In this document: positions 1 through 11,854 of the stretch, piece after piece
Numbering within the stretch: position 1 is the first letter of the stretch
How the letters are laid out: every line of letters starts with the position of its first letter
Origin: Craterostigma plantagineum
Taxonomy: Eukaryota; Streptophyta; Magnoliopsida; Lamiales; Linderniaceae
Length of the DNA: 64,000 nucleotides
Assembly (NCBI GenBank): GCA_027422505.1
Contig: JAPQWV010000001.1
Location: 7,812,001 to 7,876,000, forward strand
Direction: 5' to 3'
Position numbers and translations under genes: made by a program
Notes under the pieces: generated by a model
Databases searched by the model: none
What the model saw: the letters and a program-made list of their open reading frames with translations, nothing else
What the model was told of the DNA's origin: nothing

Positions 1-80
1 TACCTGAGTATAGTTTGACAAATTGTGGTATATAGATAATAAATTGGTATTATTACTGTGTAACGACTAACCGTTATTTG

Positions 81-2280
81 TGTTGGGAAACCCCGGGTGA
101 CTCGAGACCTTGCCCCGAACGCAGCGGAATTTAAAATTTTTCCCGGGTTCCCCATATGGTTTCCCAGAATACTCGGTTAAATAAAGAAAAACGCATGTAA
201 ACACGTATAAGGTATAAGGATCTTACCCTCGTCGCGAAGATCCTTAGCTCCCGTAGCTCACGAACTGTGCCGAAGAGAGTCACGCCGACCCCGTGACGTG
301 CCACAAACCAACACTACCCCAAGGATGGCTAGAGATGGTGTGGAGTGTTGTGTAGAGATGTATATGTATGTGTATGATTTCTAAAACTCACAAACACTTA
401 GGGATTTCTCAAAGATCACCCTAAATGCTCTCACTTCTCTCTAAAACTCAAAGATAGAGTGGGAAAGAGTTTAGTTCAAGTTATGGACGAAATTCTCTAA
501 GAAAATATATTAAAAATCCATTTCCAAACCAAGAAAATGACTTTTAACTTAATCCAAATGAGATAATGTCCTACATGACTCAAAAGGTGTTAGATTCCCT
601 TTTATTATGTCACTAAATGACCTAATAATGTCCCATATGTCTAACATAAGAACAAGGAATGAATTTGGACTTGATTTGGATTAAATTTGGCCAAACCGAC
701 GCTCGTCACGGCCTGAAACAAGCCTATTCACGGCCGTGACAACACCCTTCACGGCCTGGGTCATAATGGTCACGGCCGTGACCATGCCGAGGCCAAAACT
801 CAGCCTCTGCCGATCGTCACGGCCACTTGCAAGGTTGTCACGGCCGTGACAGCCCTGACAGCTTTGCGGCAGTTTCGTATTTCGATCCGATCGAGGGGTA
901 AACGATGTCCGATTAACCTGAAATTTTAACCATAGTTAAAAGACCCATCAATCTTGATTCTGACCAAAGGGATTCTCAATCCGGGGTCTAGATTGTGAGA
1001 TATGAATTTTTGAAACTACTGCTACTTTGCAGACGGGCTTCACGAACGTGACAAGCCTTGCTCGTCATTGTGAACCCTATTTACACTTCAACTATTACCA
1101 TTTTCGTTCCGTAAATTTCCGTCCATGTAAATATAGTTTCTAAAACATATTTAACATTTTTATTAACGTCTCTAAGATCGTTAAAACATTTACATCTCAT
1201 ATTAGTTAGGCACTATCACAGTGATCATTTTTAAGCCCGACTCTCTTGGTTCGTCTCAACCCGGCAAGGGAGGAATCCAAGAATTTGATAAGCGCCTAGC
1301 CAATCCCGCGGTACCAAATAGATCCCGTGTTGAGTACGATCTTCGATCTACGAACCGACTATAGATTATTGTCGTACGTATAGACCCTTCACAAATGTCC
1401 CGATCGAGTGAGAGTCATGGTTACGTCAAACTCACTAGACTCGACTCTATGACTAATTCGTGACTGGCGAAATTACTAACTGCCCTTACGTCCCACGTAA
1501 GTCAGTTTATAGCTTCGGCCGAAGACTTCGTAATTTCCCGTCCCCGAATATGCATAGGACATATATCTCAGTTACCAACGAGATAGTGAATCCCTAACGT
1601 TAGTCTAAGCACGGCAGTTACCCTTTATTGTCAAGACCGCATGTCGCCGCCGACCCATGTTCGTCCCCGAACAAGGTGGGCCTAGCAAACTAGTGACATG
1701 TCAAGACCCCAAAGTCAACTCCGTCAAAAACCCTTCGGTCTAAGGTCCACGCACACTACTATAGTCAATCGATCGATCATTGACGCTACCCAGAATAACG
1801 ATAAGGCCCATGTGATCGTCGATTGCGAGTCGTGTCCAAGTACAAGTTAATCCCCTGATTCAACTTATACCAATGTTACGACCTCCCGCTTCCCAAGCAA
1901 ATGATTGGCACAACCATATAAGAGTCGTTAACAAATAAGTCGTAATTGACGCTCAGTCACCCTACTAAGGTCTAAGACTTATGGACTAATTTAATATCAG
2001 AGAATAATAGCTCACCGGTGCCCCTCTCTCATCCCATGAGAATCGGTGACTAAACTCACGATATATGGGATTTATTTATTTACCGTCTCACCGGATGCCT
2101 AGTAAGACTTTATAGGTAAATAAATAATATGCCTTTTAAAGAATAAATAATAAAGTATAAATTCCCTTAATACGTATAAGAATACATTATTCAAATACAT
2201 AATGAATAATACATCGATTATTAAATACATGCCCTATTCATTACATCCTCGAATGGCATTCCGATGGCACATCCCCAACA
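81..2280 (-). repeat. 3' LTR of Copia element (left copy)
   Basis: Direct repeat of 7666-9867. It carries a cluster of TCACGGCC half sites and full TCACGGCCGTGA palindromes at about 700-865. The LTR is unusually long for Copia (2.2 kb). ORFs inside it have no recognisable domains and are not annotated. Confidence 0.97.
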
Positions 2281-2292
2281 ATCTCCCACTTG
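2281..2292 (-). other. Polypurine tract of Copia element
   Basis: Read on the minus strand this is AAGTGGGAGAT, directly abutting the 3' LTR, the usual plus-strand primer of plant Copia elements. It lies just past the pol stop codon. Confidence 0.85.
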
Positions 2293-2295
2293 CAC

Positions 2296-5200
2296 TCAAT
2301 GCCATGCGCTATGATATCGTAACCCCATTTTATGGAGGTGTATATCAAGCACTGCCTGTGAGAGAGGCTTGGTGAACGGGTCCGCCACGTTATCCGCGGT
2401 GGCTATTTTCTGCACAGCTATGTAGCCATTCTCAACGAACCCACGCAGCACGTGGTACTTTCTTTCTATGTGTTTGGACTTTGAGTGAGACCTAGGTTCC
2501 TTGGCTTGTGCTACTGCCCCACTATTGTCGCACCACAATGGTAGCGGGCGGTCCACTATGCCTGGAACAACTTGGAGTTCTTCTAAGAACTTCCTCATCC
2601 AAACACCTTCCTTTGCTGCCTCGGAGGCTGCAATATACTCCGCCTCAGTGGTGGAATCGGCAGTAGTGCTTTGCTTAGAACTTTTCCAAGACACTGCTCC
2701 ACCATTGAGCGTATAGACGAAACCAGAAGTGGATTTTCGGTCATCCACGTCTGACTGGAAATCCGAATCGGTATAACCGTCCACCTCTAATTCACCGTTT
2801 CCATAAATCAGTACCATATCTTTAGTCCTTCTAAGGTACTTAAAGATATTCTTTACTGCATTCCAATGTTCTTTACCAGGATTAGACTGGTACCGACTTA
2901 CTATGCTCAAAGCATACGCAATGTCAGGCCGCGTACATAGCATCGCATACATTAGGCTACCTATTGCTGATGCATAAGGAATTTCACTCATTTCCTTCCT
3001 TGCTTCCTCATTTTGAGGACACATGGATTTCGAGAGATGAATCCCATGTCGAATTGGCAAAAACCCTTTCTTAGATTCATCCATTCGAAACCGTTTCAGA
3101 ATCTTTTCTAAGTAAAGGGCCTGAGATAAACCTATCATTCGATTCGCTCGATCTCTAAAAAGACGAATTCCAAGAATATAGGTTGCTTCTCCCAGGTCTT
3201 TCATGGAGAATTCGGTTGAAAGCCAAGCTTTCACCTCCGAGAGCATTCCGATATCGTTTCCCATCAAAAGGATGTCATCCACGTACAATACGAGGAACGA
3301 TATCTTACTCCCACTGACCTTCTTGTAAACGCAAGGCTCATCTTCATTCTTTAAGAATCCGTAGTTCCTAACTACTTCATCAAATCGAAGATTCCAGCTC
3401 CTAGACGCTTGCTTAAGTCCATAAATAGACCTGTTAAGCTTGCACACTTTGTGAACATCTGCTTGCGATGTAAAACCCTTGGGCTGCTCCATATAGATTT
3501 CCTCCTGGAGGAATCCATTTAGGAAAGCGGTTTTCACATCCATCTGCCAGATCTCGTAATCATAGTATGCTGCTATAGCAAGCAGAATACGGATAGACTT
3601 AATCATTGCAACAGGTGAAAAAGTTTCCTCATAATCGATGCCCTCTTTTTGATTATACCCTTTCGCTACTAGCCTAGCTTTGTAGGTTTCAACCTGCCCA
3701 TCAGATCCAATCTTTCTCTTGTAGATCCATTTACACCCTATAGGTCTAAAACCTTCGGGCAGATCTACTAGAGTCCATACTTGGTTGGTATGCATCGAGT
3801 CCATCTCTGCTTTCATAGCTTCGACCCATTTCTTAGAGTCGACATCCATCATTGCTTGGTCAAAGGTAGCAGGGTCATCACCAACGATCCCTTCAGTCGC
3901 AGCACCCCCGTGCTCGACATGTACCATACCATATCTCTCAGGCATGCGAGATATTCTACCCGACCTGCGCAATTCTGGGAGCGTCTCGGACTGCTCATCT
4001 GTGCCCTCAGGCACTGATGTCTCTGGAATAGTTTCGTCTAACTCTCCAAGAGTCACTTCTCTGCCAGCTCCACCTTCTCGAATGAACTGTTCCTCGAGAA
4101 AGTGAGCATGAATAGCTACGACGATCCTTTGATCATCTTGAAGGTAAAAATAATATCCCATGCTATTATCGGGATATCCGACGAAACGTCCTTTCATAGA
4201 CCTAGATTCAAGTTTGTCTGCTACTAGCTTTTTCACATAGGCAGGGCATCCCCAAACCCTCAAGTGATTCAAGCTGGGCTTCTTACCATTCCAAATTTCG
4301 TAAGGTACCCTATCTACAGACTTCGAAGGGGTTCTGTTCAAAACATAAACTGCAGTTTGCAAAGCATATCCCCATAACGATATGGGAAGATCTGTATAGC
4401 TTGTCATAGATCGAACTTTATCTAATAATGTTCGATTTCTGCGTTCGGCAACACCATTCAACTGTGGTGTTCCGGGCGGTGTAAACTGCGAAATGATTCC
4501 ATTTTCTTTCATGAAATCATCAAACTCAAGACTCATAAATTCGCCGCCTCTATCTGATCGAACGACTTTAATTTGTCTCCCAGTCTGATTTTCCACCATT
4601 GTTTTGAATTCCTTGAACTTTTCAAGCGTTTCATACTTGTGCTTTAACAGATACACCAAGCCATAGCGAGAATGATCATCTGTAAAAGTCACGAAATAGT
4701 GGAAGTTACCTCGGGCCGCTACACTAAACGGTCCACAAACATCTGTATGGATCAAATCCAAAATATTTGCGGCTCTTTGAAAAATCCCTGTAAAGGGAGA
4801 CTTAGTCATTTTGCCTAAGATACAAGACTCACACGTTGGATAGGGATCTGATTCCGTTGGCTTAATTATGCCATGTTTCTCCAACTCTTGAATCTTTCGC
4901 ACTCCGGCATGACCTAGTCTAAGATGCCACAAATTTTTATTTAACTCTAAGTTATGTTTGTCGGTAACTACATTCGCATGTTCTTGGACGTTAACGTAAT
5001 ATAAACCATTTATTAACGTTGCATTTCCGACGCATTTATTTCCAAAATAAATCTCACAAATATTATTATTGAATCGAAATTCATAACCATTCTTACTCAA
5101 AGCAGGAATAGAAATAATATTTTTCAGCCCCTTGGGCAACACAAGTACATCGGATAGATATAATACATGTCCAGAACATAATACAAGAGTCTTCGATCCA

Positions 5201-5643
5201 ACATGACTAGCAGGCACACAATGTCCGCTACCAACATTGATCAAGACTTCTCGTTCCGCCAGCTTCCTACTTCGTTCCAGACCCTGGTTCAAAACACAAA
5301 TGTGAGCACTAGCTCCCGAGTCAAGAATCCACGAAGTGGAAAATACAGTAAATGAACAATAAGTTTCTGAAACTTTACCTGAAGCCCCAGAAGCTCGAAG
5401 CTTGGGGCAGTCCCTTTTCCAATGGCCCAGCTCTTGGCAGTGAAGGCACTTATCAGTCGCCTTCGGAACTTTAGGCACGTTCATTTTGGCCTTGCTCTTT
5501 TTCTTAATCCCTCCTTTAGGCTTATTGGGCTTGGGCTTGGGCTTGTTTGACTTAAATCTCTTAGACCTTGTAGTCACAACGAGCGCAACCTCTTTTCCCT
5601 TTCCTTTCTTTAGCTCACGCTGAGTCTGAACTAGCGTGTTCAT
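2296..5643 (-). CDS. Copia polyprotein: zinc knuckle, protease, integrase, RT, RNase H
   Basis: An open frame of 1115 codons. Visible in order are a CCHC zinc knuckle (residues 66-79), an aspartic protease active site DSGAS (108-112), integrase HHCC residues (H240, H245, C271, C274) and DDE residues (D301, D364, E400), then reverse transcriptase with QMDVKTAF (D702) and YVDD (787-790), and RNase H with a C-terminal ADPFTKPL motif. No stop interrupts the reading. The listed start is only the first Met: the same frame stays open upstream of 5643 and encodes the C-terminal end of gag, so the natural protein would be a gag-pol fusion. The enzymes copy element RNA to DNA and integrate it. All catalytic residues checked are present. 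Confidence 0.93.
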   Translation of the reverse strand: MNTLVQTQRELKKGKGKEVALVVTTRSKRFKSNKPKPKPNKPKGGIKKKSKAKMNVPKVPKATDKCLHCQELGHWKRDCPKLRASGASGKVSETYCSFTVFSTSWILDSGASAHICVLNQGLERSRKLAEREVLINVGSGHCVPASHVGSKTLVLCSGHVLYLSDVLVLPKGLKNIISIPALSKNGYEFRFNNNICEIYFGNKCVGNATLINGLYYVNVQEHANVVTDKHNLELNKNLWHLRLGHAGVRKIQELEKHGIIKPTESDPYPTCESCILGKMTKSPFTGIFQRAANILDLIHTDVCGPFSVAARGNFHYFVTFTDDHSRYGLVYLLKHKYETLEKFKEFKTMVENQTGRQIKVVRSDRGGEFMSLEFDDFMKENGIISQFTPPGTPQLNGVAERRNRTLLDKVRSMTSYTDLPISLWGYALQTAVYVLNRTPSKSVDRVPYEIWNGKKPSLNHLRVWGCPAYVKKLVADKLESRSMKGRFVGYPDNSMGYYFYLQDDQRIVVAIHAHFLEEQFIREGGAGREVTLGELDETIPETSVPEGTDEQSETLPELRRSGRISRMPERYGMVHVEHGGAATEGIVGDDPATFDQAMMDVDSKKWVEAMKAEMDSMHTNQVWTLVDLPEGFRPIGCKWIYKRKIGSDGQVETYKARLVAKGYNQKEGIDYEETFSPVAMIKSIRILLAIAAYYDYEIWQMDVKTAFLNGFLQEEIYMEQPKGFTSQADVHKVCKLNRSIYGLKQASRSWNLRFDEVVRNYGFLKNEDEPCVYKKVSGSKISFLVLYVDDILLMGNDIGMLSEVKAWLSTEFSMKDLGEATYILGIRLFRDRANRMIGLSQALYLEKILKRFRMDESKKGFLPIRHGIHLSKSMCPQNEEARKEMSEIPYASAIGSLMYAMLCTRPDIAYALSIVSRYQSNPGKEHWNAVKNIFKYLRRTKDMVLIYGNGELEVDGYTDSDFQSDVDDRKSTSGFVYTLNGGAVSWKSSKQSTTADSTTEAEYIAASEAAKEGVWMRKFLEELQVVPGIVDRPLPLWCDNSGAVAQAKEPRSHSKSKHIERKYHVLRGFVENGYIAVQKIATADNVADPFTKPLSQAVLDIHLHKMGLRYHSAWH

Positions 5644-5687
5644 GAGTTCAGGAATCGAAAATCGCCTATCGCTCAGATTATAGTTTA

Positions 5688-6218
5688 TTATAAACTGAGC
5701 AAATGAAGCTGGGACTGAAGGATCAGGTCAATCTGAAGCTCGTTGTGAATGGGACAACCAAGAGAGCTTAGTTCCTCGATATACCCAATGAGCTTACGCA
5801 CATGTGCTGCAACATCTGCGCCCTCAGTCATCTTGGTATGAAAGAGATTGTCGGCAGCACGATATCGAGACGATCTCGACTGCTCGCCGTACAACTCCTT
5901 CAGATGGATCAATATCTCGCGCATTTGCATACCCTCATGCTGGCGCTGTAGATCATTATTCATCCCAGCTAACATATAAGCCTTGACACGGGCACTATCA
6001 GCCATCCATTTGGCATAATATTCCCTGTCAGCATCACTCGTACCCTCTTGGGGTTCGAGTGGTATTGGTCCCTCAAGGACATACTCTAGGCGTTCCAGAG
6101 TGAGGACTATCCTCAAGTTACGGAGCCAGTCCGCAAGGTTTGGACCCTCCAAACGATTTTGCGTGATCAGTAAATTGAATGGTGACGTCATTTTGTATAC
6201 AAACAAGAAAGAAAACAA
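5688..6218 (-). CDS. Copia Gag, N-terminal part, cut short by a frameshift
   Basis: 176 codons of a Copia capsid protein of the UBN2/DUF4219 type: an N-terminal region ending in a WLRNLRIVLTLE stretch, then helices with HEGMQMREILIHLKELYGE. In relatives the reading continues into the zinc knuckle. Here it shifts after the LILQS motif, at about 5705-5715, and stops at 5688, while the expected gag C-terminus continues in the frame of the pol ORF. The difference fits a 1-2 nt indel; a programmed shift is possible but unproven. Gag forms the cytoplasmic particle in which reverse transcription takes place. Confidence 0.85.
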   Translation of the reverse strand: MFSFLFVYKMTSPFNLLITQNRLEGPNLADWLRNLRIVLTLERLEYVLEGPIPLEPQEGTSDADREYYAKWMADSARVKAYMLAGMNNDLQRQHEGMQMREILIHLKELYGEQSRSSRYRAADNLFHTKMTEGADVAAHVRKLIGYIEELSSLGCPIHNELQIDLILQSQLHLLSL

Positions 6219-7650
6219 TCTGCAGAAAATAAAGCATTGAAGGGGTCAACGTATTATTCTACAAGCACAATTAAGGACTTTAACAATTTGGCTTGCTCCC
6301 ACTATTTTTCTCAAAATCTCATTCTCCCGATAGAGATTTCGGAAACCTCGTTGATAGTTTCATAGTGGAGTTGATTTCCCCGCTCCGCAGAAATGAACCT
6401 CAACCTAACAGTTTGTTGGCCCATTACTCGGACGGCGCCGTGTCCCACACGAACCCATAAACGTACCCGTGTCCAACATGAATCCATCTTATGAGTATTT
6501 CAACTACTTTGTCTCCGGTCAGGAACCCTCACCCTAACAGGAGTAATTGGGAAATAACCGTCTAAGTGTAACCTATCAACGTCTGGCTCAATCCTAACAT
6601 TTAGAAATTCCGCCCGTAGGATAACTCTTTATAGGACGTGAATATGTTTCGGAGAGCGGCGTTTAGACAGTCACCCGAAATATCAACAACGAGAGCGAAA
6701 TATTTGGCGCCGATAACTCGGAACAAACCGCACATACACCCAAGTCGTTTCAATAACGAGCTTGACTTTATTGTCTTAACGCACCCGAGCCAACTACGAC
6801 AAGAGCGAGATGATTGGCGCCGATAACTCGGAACAAACCGCACATTACACTCAAGCCGCAATGGTTTCGAGCTTGATAGAAGACAGGAACCCAGTCCCTT
6901 TACCCACTTAGTATTTAGTCAAACCGGGAGAATACGTCTCACACACATAAGCACTTAAACACGCACGTAACGTCAAACAAACATGCAAGTATTCGCGGTA
7001 AACCTAGTTTGCCTATAAGACCGTCTGCGTGGACTATTTCTACTCTACTACATTTATTTTTATAAAAATACACATCTCTACGCCGTCGGCTTCAAACCGT
7101 GTTCTCGAACGACCTCCAAGGCTTCGAACGGCCATCTCATGATTCCTCCTCATCCTCATACAGCCATCGTGCTAAACTAATTTTCTAAATTAATAAGGTA
7201 CAAGACGGGGGGATCAGCTGTCCCAAACAACCCGTATATTAACGAATAAATTACAAACCGGGGGGGGACCTTGTCACCCTTAACATATCACCCGGAAATA
7301 GAGCCTAAGTCCACGCCGACGTCTTAATACGTGTCATACATAGATATACATACAACATAAACACGTTCACGACAACAAAACGCTAAAAGAAACCAAAACG
7401 AAATTTGGGCTAGTCCTAGACTTACGGACCCACAAGTTACGAACTGCGACGAGACTCCCACTAGGGTTTTCTCTCCACGTTGCCACGCTATGTCGGAAAG
7501 CTCGCAACTAAGCGACCTCCGACCAAGCGAGCGCTCGGTTTACAAACTCGAACTAAGTACAACTCATGCTTTGACGCTTGAGCAACTTAGTGACTTGCAC
7601 AACCGAGTTCGTTTCGGACTCGTTTATGTCGTTTCTTAGAACCGAGCCTA
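6219..7650 (-). other. Untranslated leader of Copia element
   Basis: About 1.4 kb between the PBS and the gag start on the minus strand. It contains only short ORFs without recognisable domains. A ~45 bp near-direct repeat (around 6690-6740 and 6805-6855, sharing GGCGCCGATAACTCGG) lies inside. Such leaders hold packaging and dimerisation signals in other elements; none can be assigned here. Confidence 0.7.
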
Positions 7651-7664
7651 TGGCTCTGATACCA
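7651..7664 (-). other. Primer binding site (tRNA-iMet) of Copia element
   Basis: Minus-strand TGGTATCAGAGCCA, complementary to the 3' end of plant initiator methionine tRNA. It starts one base from the 5' LTR end at 7666, as expected for minus-strand DNA priming. Confidence 0.95.
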
Positions 7665-7665
7665 C

Positions 7666-9867
7666 TGTTGGGAAACCCCGGGTGACTCGAGACCTTGCCC
7701 CGAACGCAGCGGAATTTAAAATTTTTCCCGGGTTCCCCATATGGTTTCCCAGAATACTCGGTTAAATAAAGAAAAACGCATGTAAACACGTATAAGGTAT
7801 AAGGATCTTACCCTCGTCGCGAAGATCCTTAGCTCCCGTAGCTCACGAACTGTGCCGAAGAGAGTCACGCCGACCCCGTGACGTGCCACAAACCAACACT
7901 ACCCCAAGGATGGCTAGAGATGGTGTGGAGTGTTGTGTAGAGATGTATATGTATGTGTATGATTTCTAAAACTCACAAACACTTAGGGATTTCTCAAAGA
8001 TCACCCTAAATGCTCTCACTTCTCTCTAAAACTCAAAGATAGAGTGGGAAAGAGTTTAGTTCAAGTTATGGACGAAATTCTCTAAGAAAATATATTAAAA
8101 ATCCATTTCCAAACCAAGAAAATGACTTTTAACTTAATCCAAATGAGATAATGTCCTACATGACTCAAAAGGTGTTAGATTCCCTTTTATTATGTCACTA
8201 AATGACCTAATAATGTCCCATATGTCTAACATAAGAACAAGGAATGAATTTGGACTTGATTTGGATTAAATTTGGCCAAACCGACGCTCGTCACGGCCTG
8301 AAACAAGCCTATTCACGGCCGTGACAACACCCTTCACGGCCTGGGTCATAATGGTCACGGCCGTGACCATGCCGAGGCCAAAACTCAGCCTCTGCCGATC
8401 GTCACGGCCACTTGCAAGGTTGTCACGGCCGTGACAGCCCTGACAGCTTTGCGGCAGTTTCGTATTTCGATCCGATCGAGGGGTAAACGATGTCCGATTA
8501 ACCTGAAATTTTAACCATAGTTAAAAGACCCATCAATCTTGATTCTAACCAAAGGGATTCTCAATCCGGGGTCTAGATTGTGAGATATGAATTTTTGAAT
8601 CTACTGCTACTTTGCAGACGGGCTTCACGAACGTGACAAGCCTTGCTCGTCATTGTGAACCCTATTTACACTTCAACTATTACCATTTTCGTTCCGTAAA
8701 TTTCCGTCCATGTAAATATAGTTTCTAAAACATATATTTAACATTTTTATTAACGTCTCTAAGATCGTTAAAACATTTACATCTCATATTAGTTAGGCAC
8801 TATCTCAGTGATCATTTTTAAGCCCGACTCTCTTGGTTCGTCTCAACCCGGCAAGGGAGGAATCCAAGAATTTGATAAGCGCCTAGCCAATCCCGCGGTA
8901 CCAAATAGATCCCGTGTTGAGTACGATCTTCGATCTACGAACCGACTATAGATTATTGTCGTACGTATAGACCCTTCACAAATGTCCCGATCGAGTGAGA
9001 GTCATGGTTACGTCAAACTCACTAGACTCGACTCTATGACTAATTCGTGACTGGCGAAATTACTAACTGCCCTTACGTCCCACGTAAGTCAGTTTATAGC
9101 TTCGGCCGAAGACTTCGTAATTTCCCGTCCCCGAATATGCATAGGACATATATCTCAGTTACCAACGAGATAGTGAATCCCTAACGTTAGTCTAAGCATG
9201 GCAGTTACCCTTTATTGTCAAGACCGCATGTCGCCGCCGACCCATGTTCGTCCCCGAACAAGGTGGGCCTAGCAAACTAGTGACATGTCAAGACCCCAAA
9301 GTCAACTCCGTCAAAAACCCTTCGGTCTAAGGTCCACGCACACTACTATAGTCAATCGATCGATCATTGACGCTACCCAGAATAACGATAAGGCCCATGT
9401 GATCGTCGATTGCGAGTCGTGTCCAAGTACAAGTTAATCCCCTGATTCAACTTATACCAATGTTACGACCTCCCGCTTCCCAAGCAAATGATTGGCACAA
9501 CCATATAAGAGTCGTTAACAAATAAGTCGTAATTGACGCTCAGTCACCCTACTAAGGTCTAAGACTTATGGACTAATTTAATATCAGAGAATAATAGCTC
9601 ACCGGTGCCCCTCTCTCATCCCATGAGAATCGGTGACTAAACTCACGATATATGGGATTTATTTATTTACCGTCTCACCGGATGCCTAGTAAGACTTTAT
9701 AGGTAAATAAATAATATGCCTTTTAAAGAATAAATAATAAAGTATAAATTCCCTTAATACGTATAAGAATACATTATTCAAATACATAATGAATAATACA
9801 TCGATTATTAAATACATGCCCTATTCATTACATCCTCGAATGGCATTCCGATGGCACATCCCCAACA
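7666..9867 (-). repeat. 5' LTR of Copia element (right copy)
   Basis: Near-identical to 81-2280. Differences seen by eye include G/A in the ATTCTxACC context (~8547), A/T in TTTTGAxTCTACT (~8600), an extra AT near 8733, A/T near 8804 and C/T near 9198. It carries the same palindrome cluster at about 8286-8452. It should contain the promoter for the minus-strand transcript. Confidence 0.97.
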
Positions 9868-10230
9868 ATTTGGAGTATAAAAAACGTTACTAAATTATAA
9901 TTAAATGAAGGAATATTCTGAAAGAGGGAACTGGGGTGTATTTTTTTTTTCGTTTTGGCGGGATTTGTAAAATTTCCAGGATCTGTTACTAGCTTACGCT
10001 TTTCTGTTACTATTTTGCCTCGATATGTTGCTAAATGGTCGTGAAATTTCGGACGAGAAACCAGAATGAGATGAATTTTGGGCGGAAGAGTTCAAATAAA
10101 ATCAAGCATAGATAATCTGTTACCAGCTATATGTGTATCTGTTACTAATTATAGATTTATATGTTACTAGAATTATTATAGTTTGTGTGTTATAGTCTAG
10201 ATAACATAATATCCACGTATATTTTGCGTA
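9868..10230. other. AT-rich intergenic DNA with TGTTAC motifs
   Basis: No ORF or element boundary is recognised. The hexamer TGTTAC recurs at short intervals (about 9983, 10004, 10119, 10137, 10161), a feature shared with the tandem repeats that follow. Confidence 0.5.
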
Positions 10231-11835
10231 AACTAATATATCTTTATTTAAAACTTCGTAAATTCATATATTTTAGTGAATGTAGCGTGTTTACAATATA
10301 AAACTAGAAAATTATAACATAAACTAATTACATGTTAAATTGTTATTGTGGCTATGTATTGTGTTGCTCGTAGTGTAGCGTCTTGTTATCGACATATCAA
10401 TTTGTGTTTTTTCCGCTGCTTTATGTGTTACGGATCATTATTAAACTGTTACTTCAGGAAATTAATAAACAACATGGAGTTTACGTTTAAGATTAATTGA
10501 AGATGTCATCAGGATTGTTGTAAACAACTAATAGTTCATATCCTCCACGTAATTGTTGTAAGCATGATCATCCTTTCAAGAAGAGTGCCACTTAATTCCA
10601 ACATAACCTCCACGTAAATCATAACCAAAACTAATATATTTTTATTTAAAAGTTCGTAAATTCATATATTTTAGTGAAAGTAGCGGGCAATGTAAAATTT
10701 GAAAATCGTAAACTAAACTAATTACATATTAAATTGTTATTGTGACTATGTATTCTGTTACTCGTATTGTAATGCCTTGTTACCTACATATCCACTTCAG
10801 TTTTTTCCTCTTCAATTATTGCCGATTATTGTTAAACTGTTACTGCAGGAAATCGGTAAACAACATAGGGTTTACGTTTAAATTGAAGATGTCATTAATT
10901 TTGTTGAATCATTTATGTTAGGTCGACCATATGGATTGTAATAAACAGCTAATAGTTCATATGCACAATGTTTTGTGTAAGTAGAATCAATTTCGTAGAA
11001 GAATGATCATCCTTCCAAGAAAAGTGCAACTTGTTTTCCATACTATATACTTCAACTCCTTCAATTCCAAATACTCCACGAAAATCATAACCTAAACTAA
11101 TATATTTTTATCTAAAACTTCGCAAATTCATATATTTTAGTGAATGTAGCGTGTTTACAATATAAAATTTGAAAATCATAAACTAAAATAATTACATATT
11201 AAATTGTTATTGTGATTATGTATTCTGTTACTCGTATGTATTGCCTTGTTACCTGAATATCAACTTCTGTTTTTTCATCCTATTCAATTGTTGCCGATTG
11301 TTGTTAAACTGTTACTGCAGGAAATCAGTAAACAACGTAGGGTTTACGTTTAAGATTAATTGAAGATGTCATTTATATTATTGAATCATTTATGTTAGGT
11401 CGACCATCTGAATTGTAATAAACAACTAATAGTTCATATCCACAACGTTTTGTGTAAGTAGAATCAAATTCGTAGAAGCGTGATCATCCTTTCAAGAAGA
11501 GTGCTACTTGTTTCCATACAATATACTTTAACTTCTTCAATTCCAACATAACCTCCACGAAAATCATAACCTAAACTAATATATTTTTATCTAAAACTTC
11601 GTAAATTCATATATATTTTAGTGAATGTAGCGTGTTTACAATATAAAATTTGAACGTAAACTAAACTAGTTACATATTAAATTGTTATTGTGACTATGTA
11701 TTCTATTACTCGTGTTGTATTGCCTTGTTACCTACATATCGACTTCTGTTTTTTCTCCTTTTCAATTGTTGCTGATTACTGTTAAACTGTTAATGCAGGA
11801 AATCAGTAAACAACATAGGGTTTACCTACATATCG
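10231..11835. repeat. Tandem repeat array, four units of about 400-480 bp
   Basis: Units begin with AACTAATATAT at 10231, 10629, 11095 and 11574, giving spacings of 398, 466 and 479 bp. Each contains the same landmarks: TTCGTAAATTCATATATTTTAG, a TTAAATTGTTATTGTG block, a TGTTACTCG-type block, CAGGAAAT.AxTAAACAACAT and TTTACGTTTAA. Unit 1 lacks an internal segment of roughly 65 bp (the GTCGACCAT block) and the last unit is truncated. Divergence between units is moderate. There are no coding domains. Confidence 0.85.
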
Positions 11836-11854
11836 ACTTCCGTTTTTTCTCCTC

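Larger units (their letters stand above)
81..9867 (-). mobile_element. Copia LTR retrotransposon, nearly intact, minus strand
   Basis: Complete element bounded by two ~2.2 kb LTRs (81-2280 and 7666-9867) that begin TGTTGGG and end CCCAACA. The 5-bp target duplication ATTTG is seen at 76-80 and 9868-9872. Minus-strand order is 5' LTR, PBS, ~1.4 kb leader, gag, protease, integrase, RT, RNase H, polypurine tract, 3' LTR; integrase before RT defines Copia. By eye the LTRs differ by about four substitutions and one 2-bp indel, so insertion was recent. Gag and pol lie in different frames (see the gag entry), so this copy may depend on other copies for proteins. Confidence 0.97.

Noticed and set aside
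7651..7664. tRNA-like sequences (TGGTATCAGAGC)
   Set aside because: These are primer binding sites complementary to a tRNA end, not tRNA genes; no cloverleaf around them.
10231..11835. CRISPR-like or centromeric array
   Set aside because: Units of 400-480 bp with large indels and only four copies fit neither a CRISPR array nor a typical centromere satellite.
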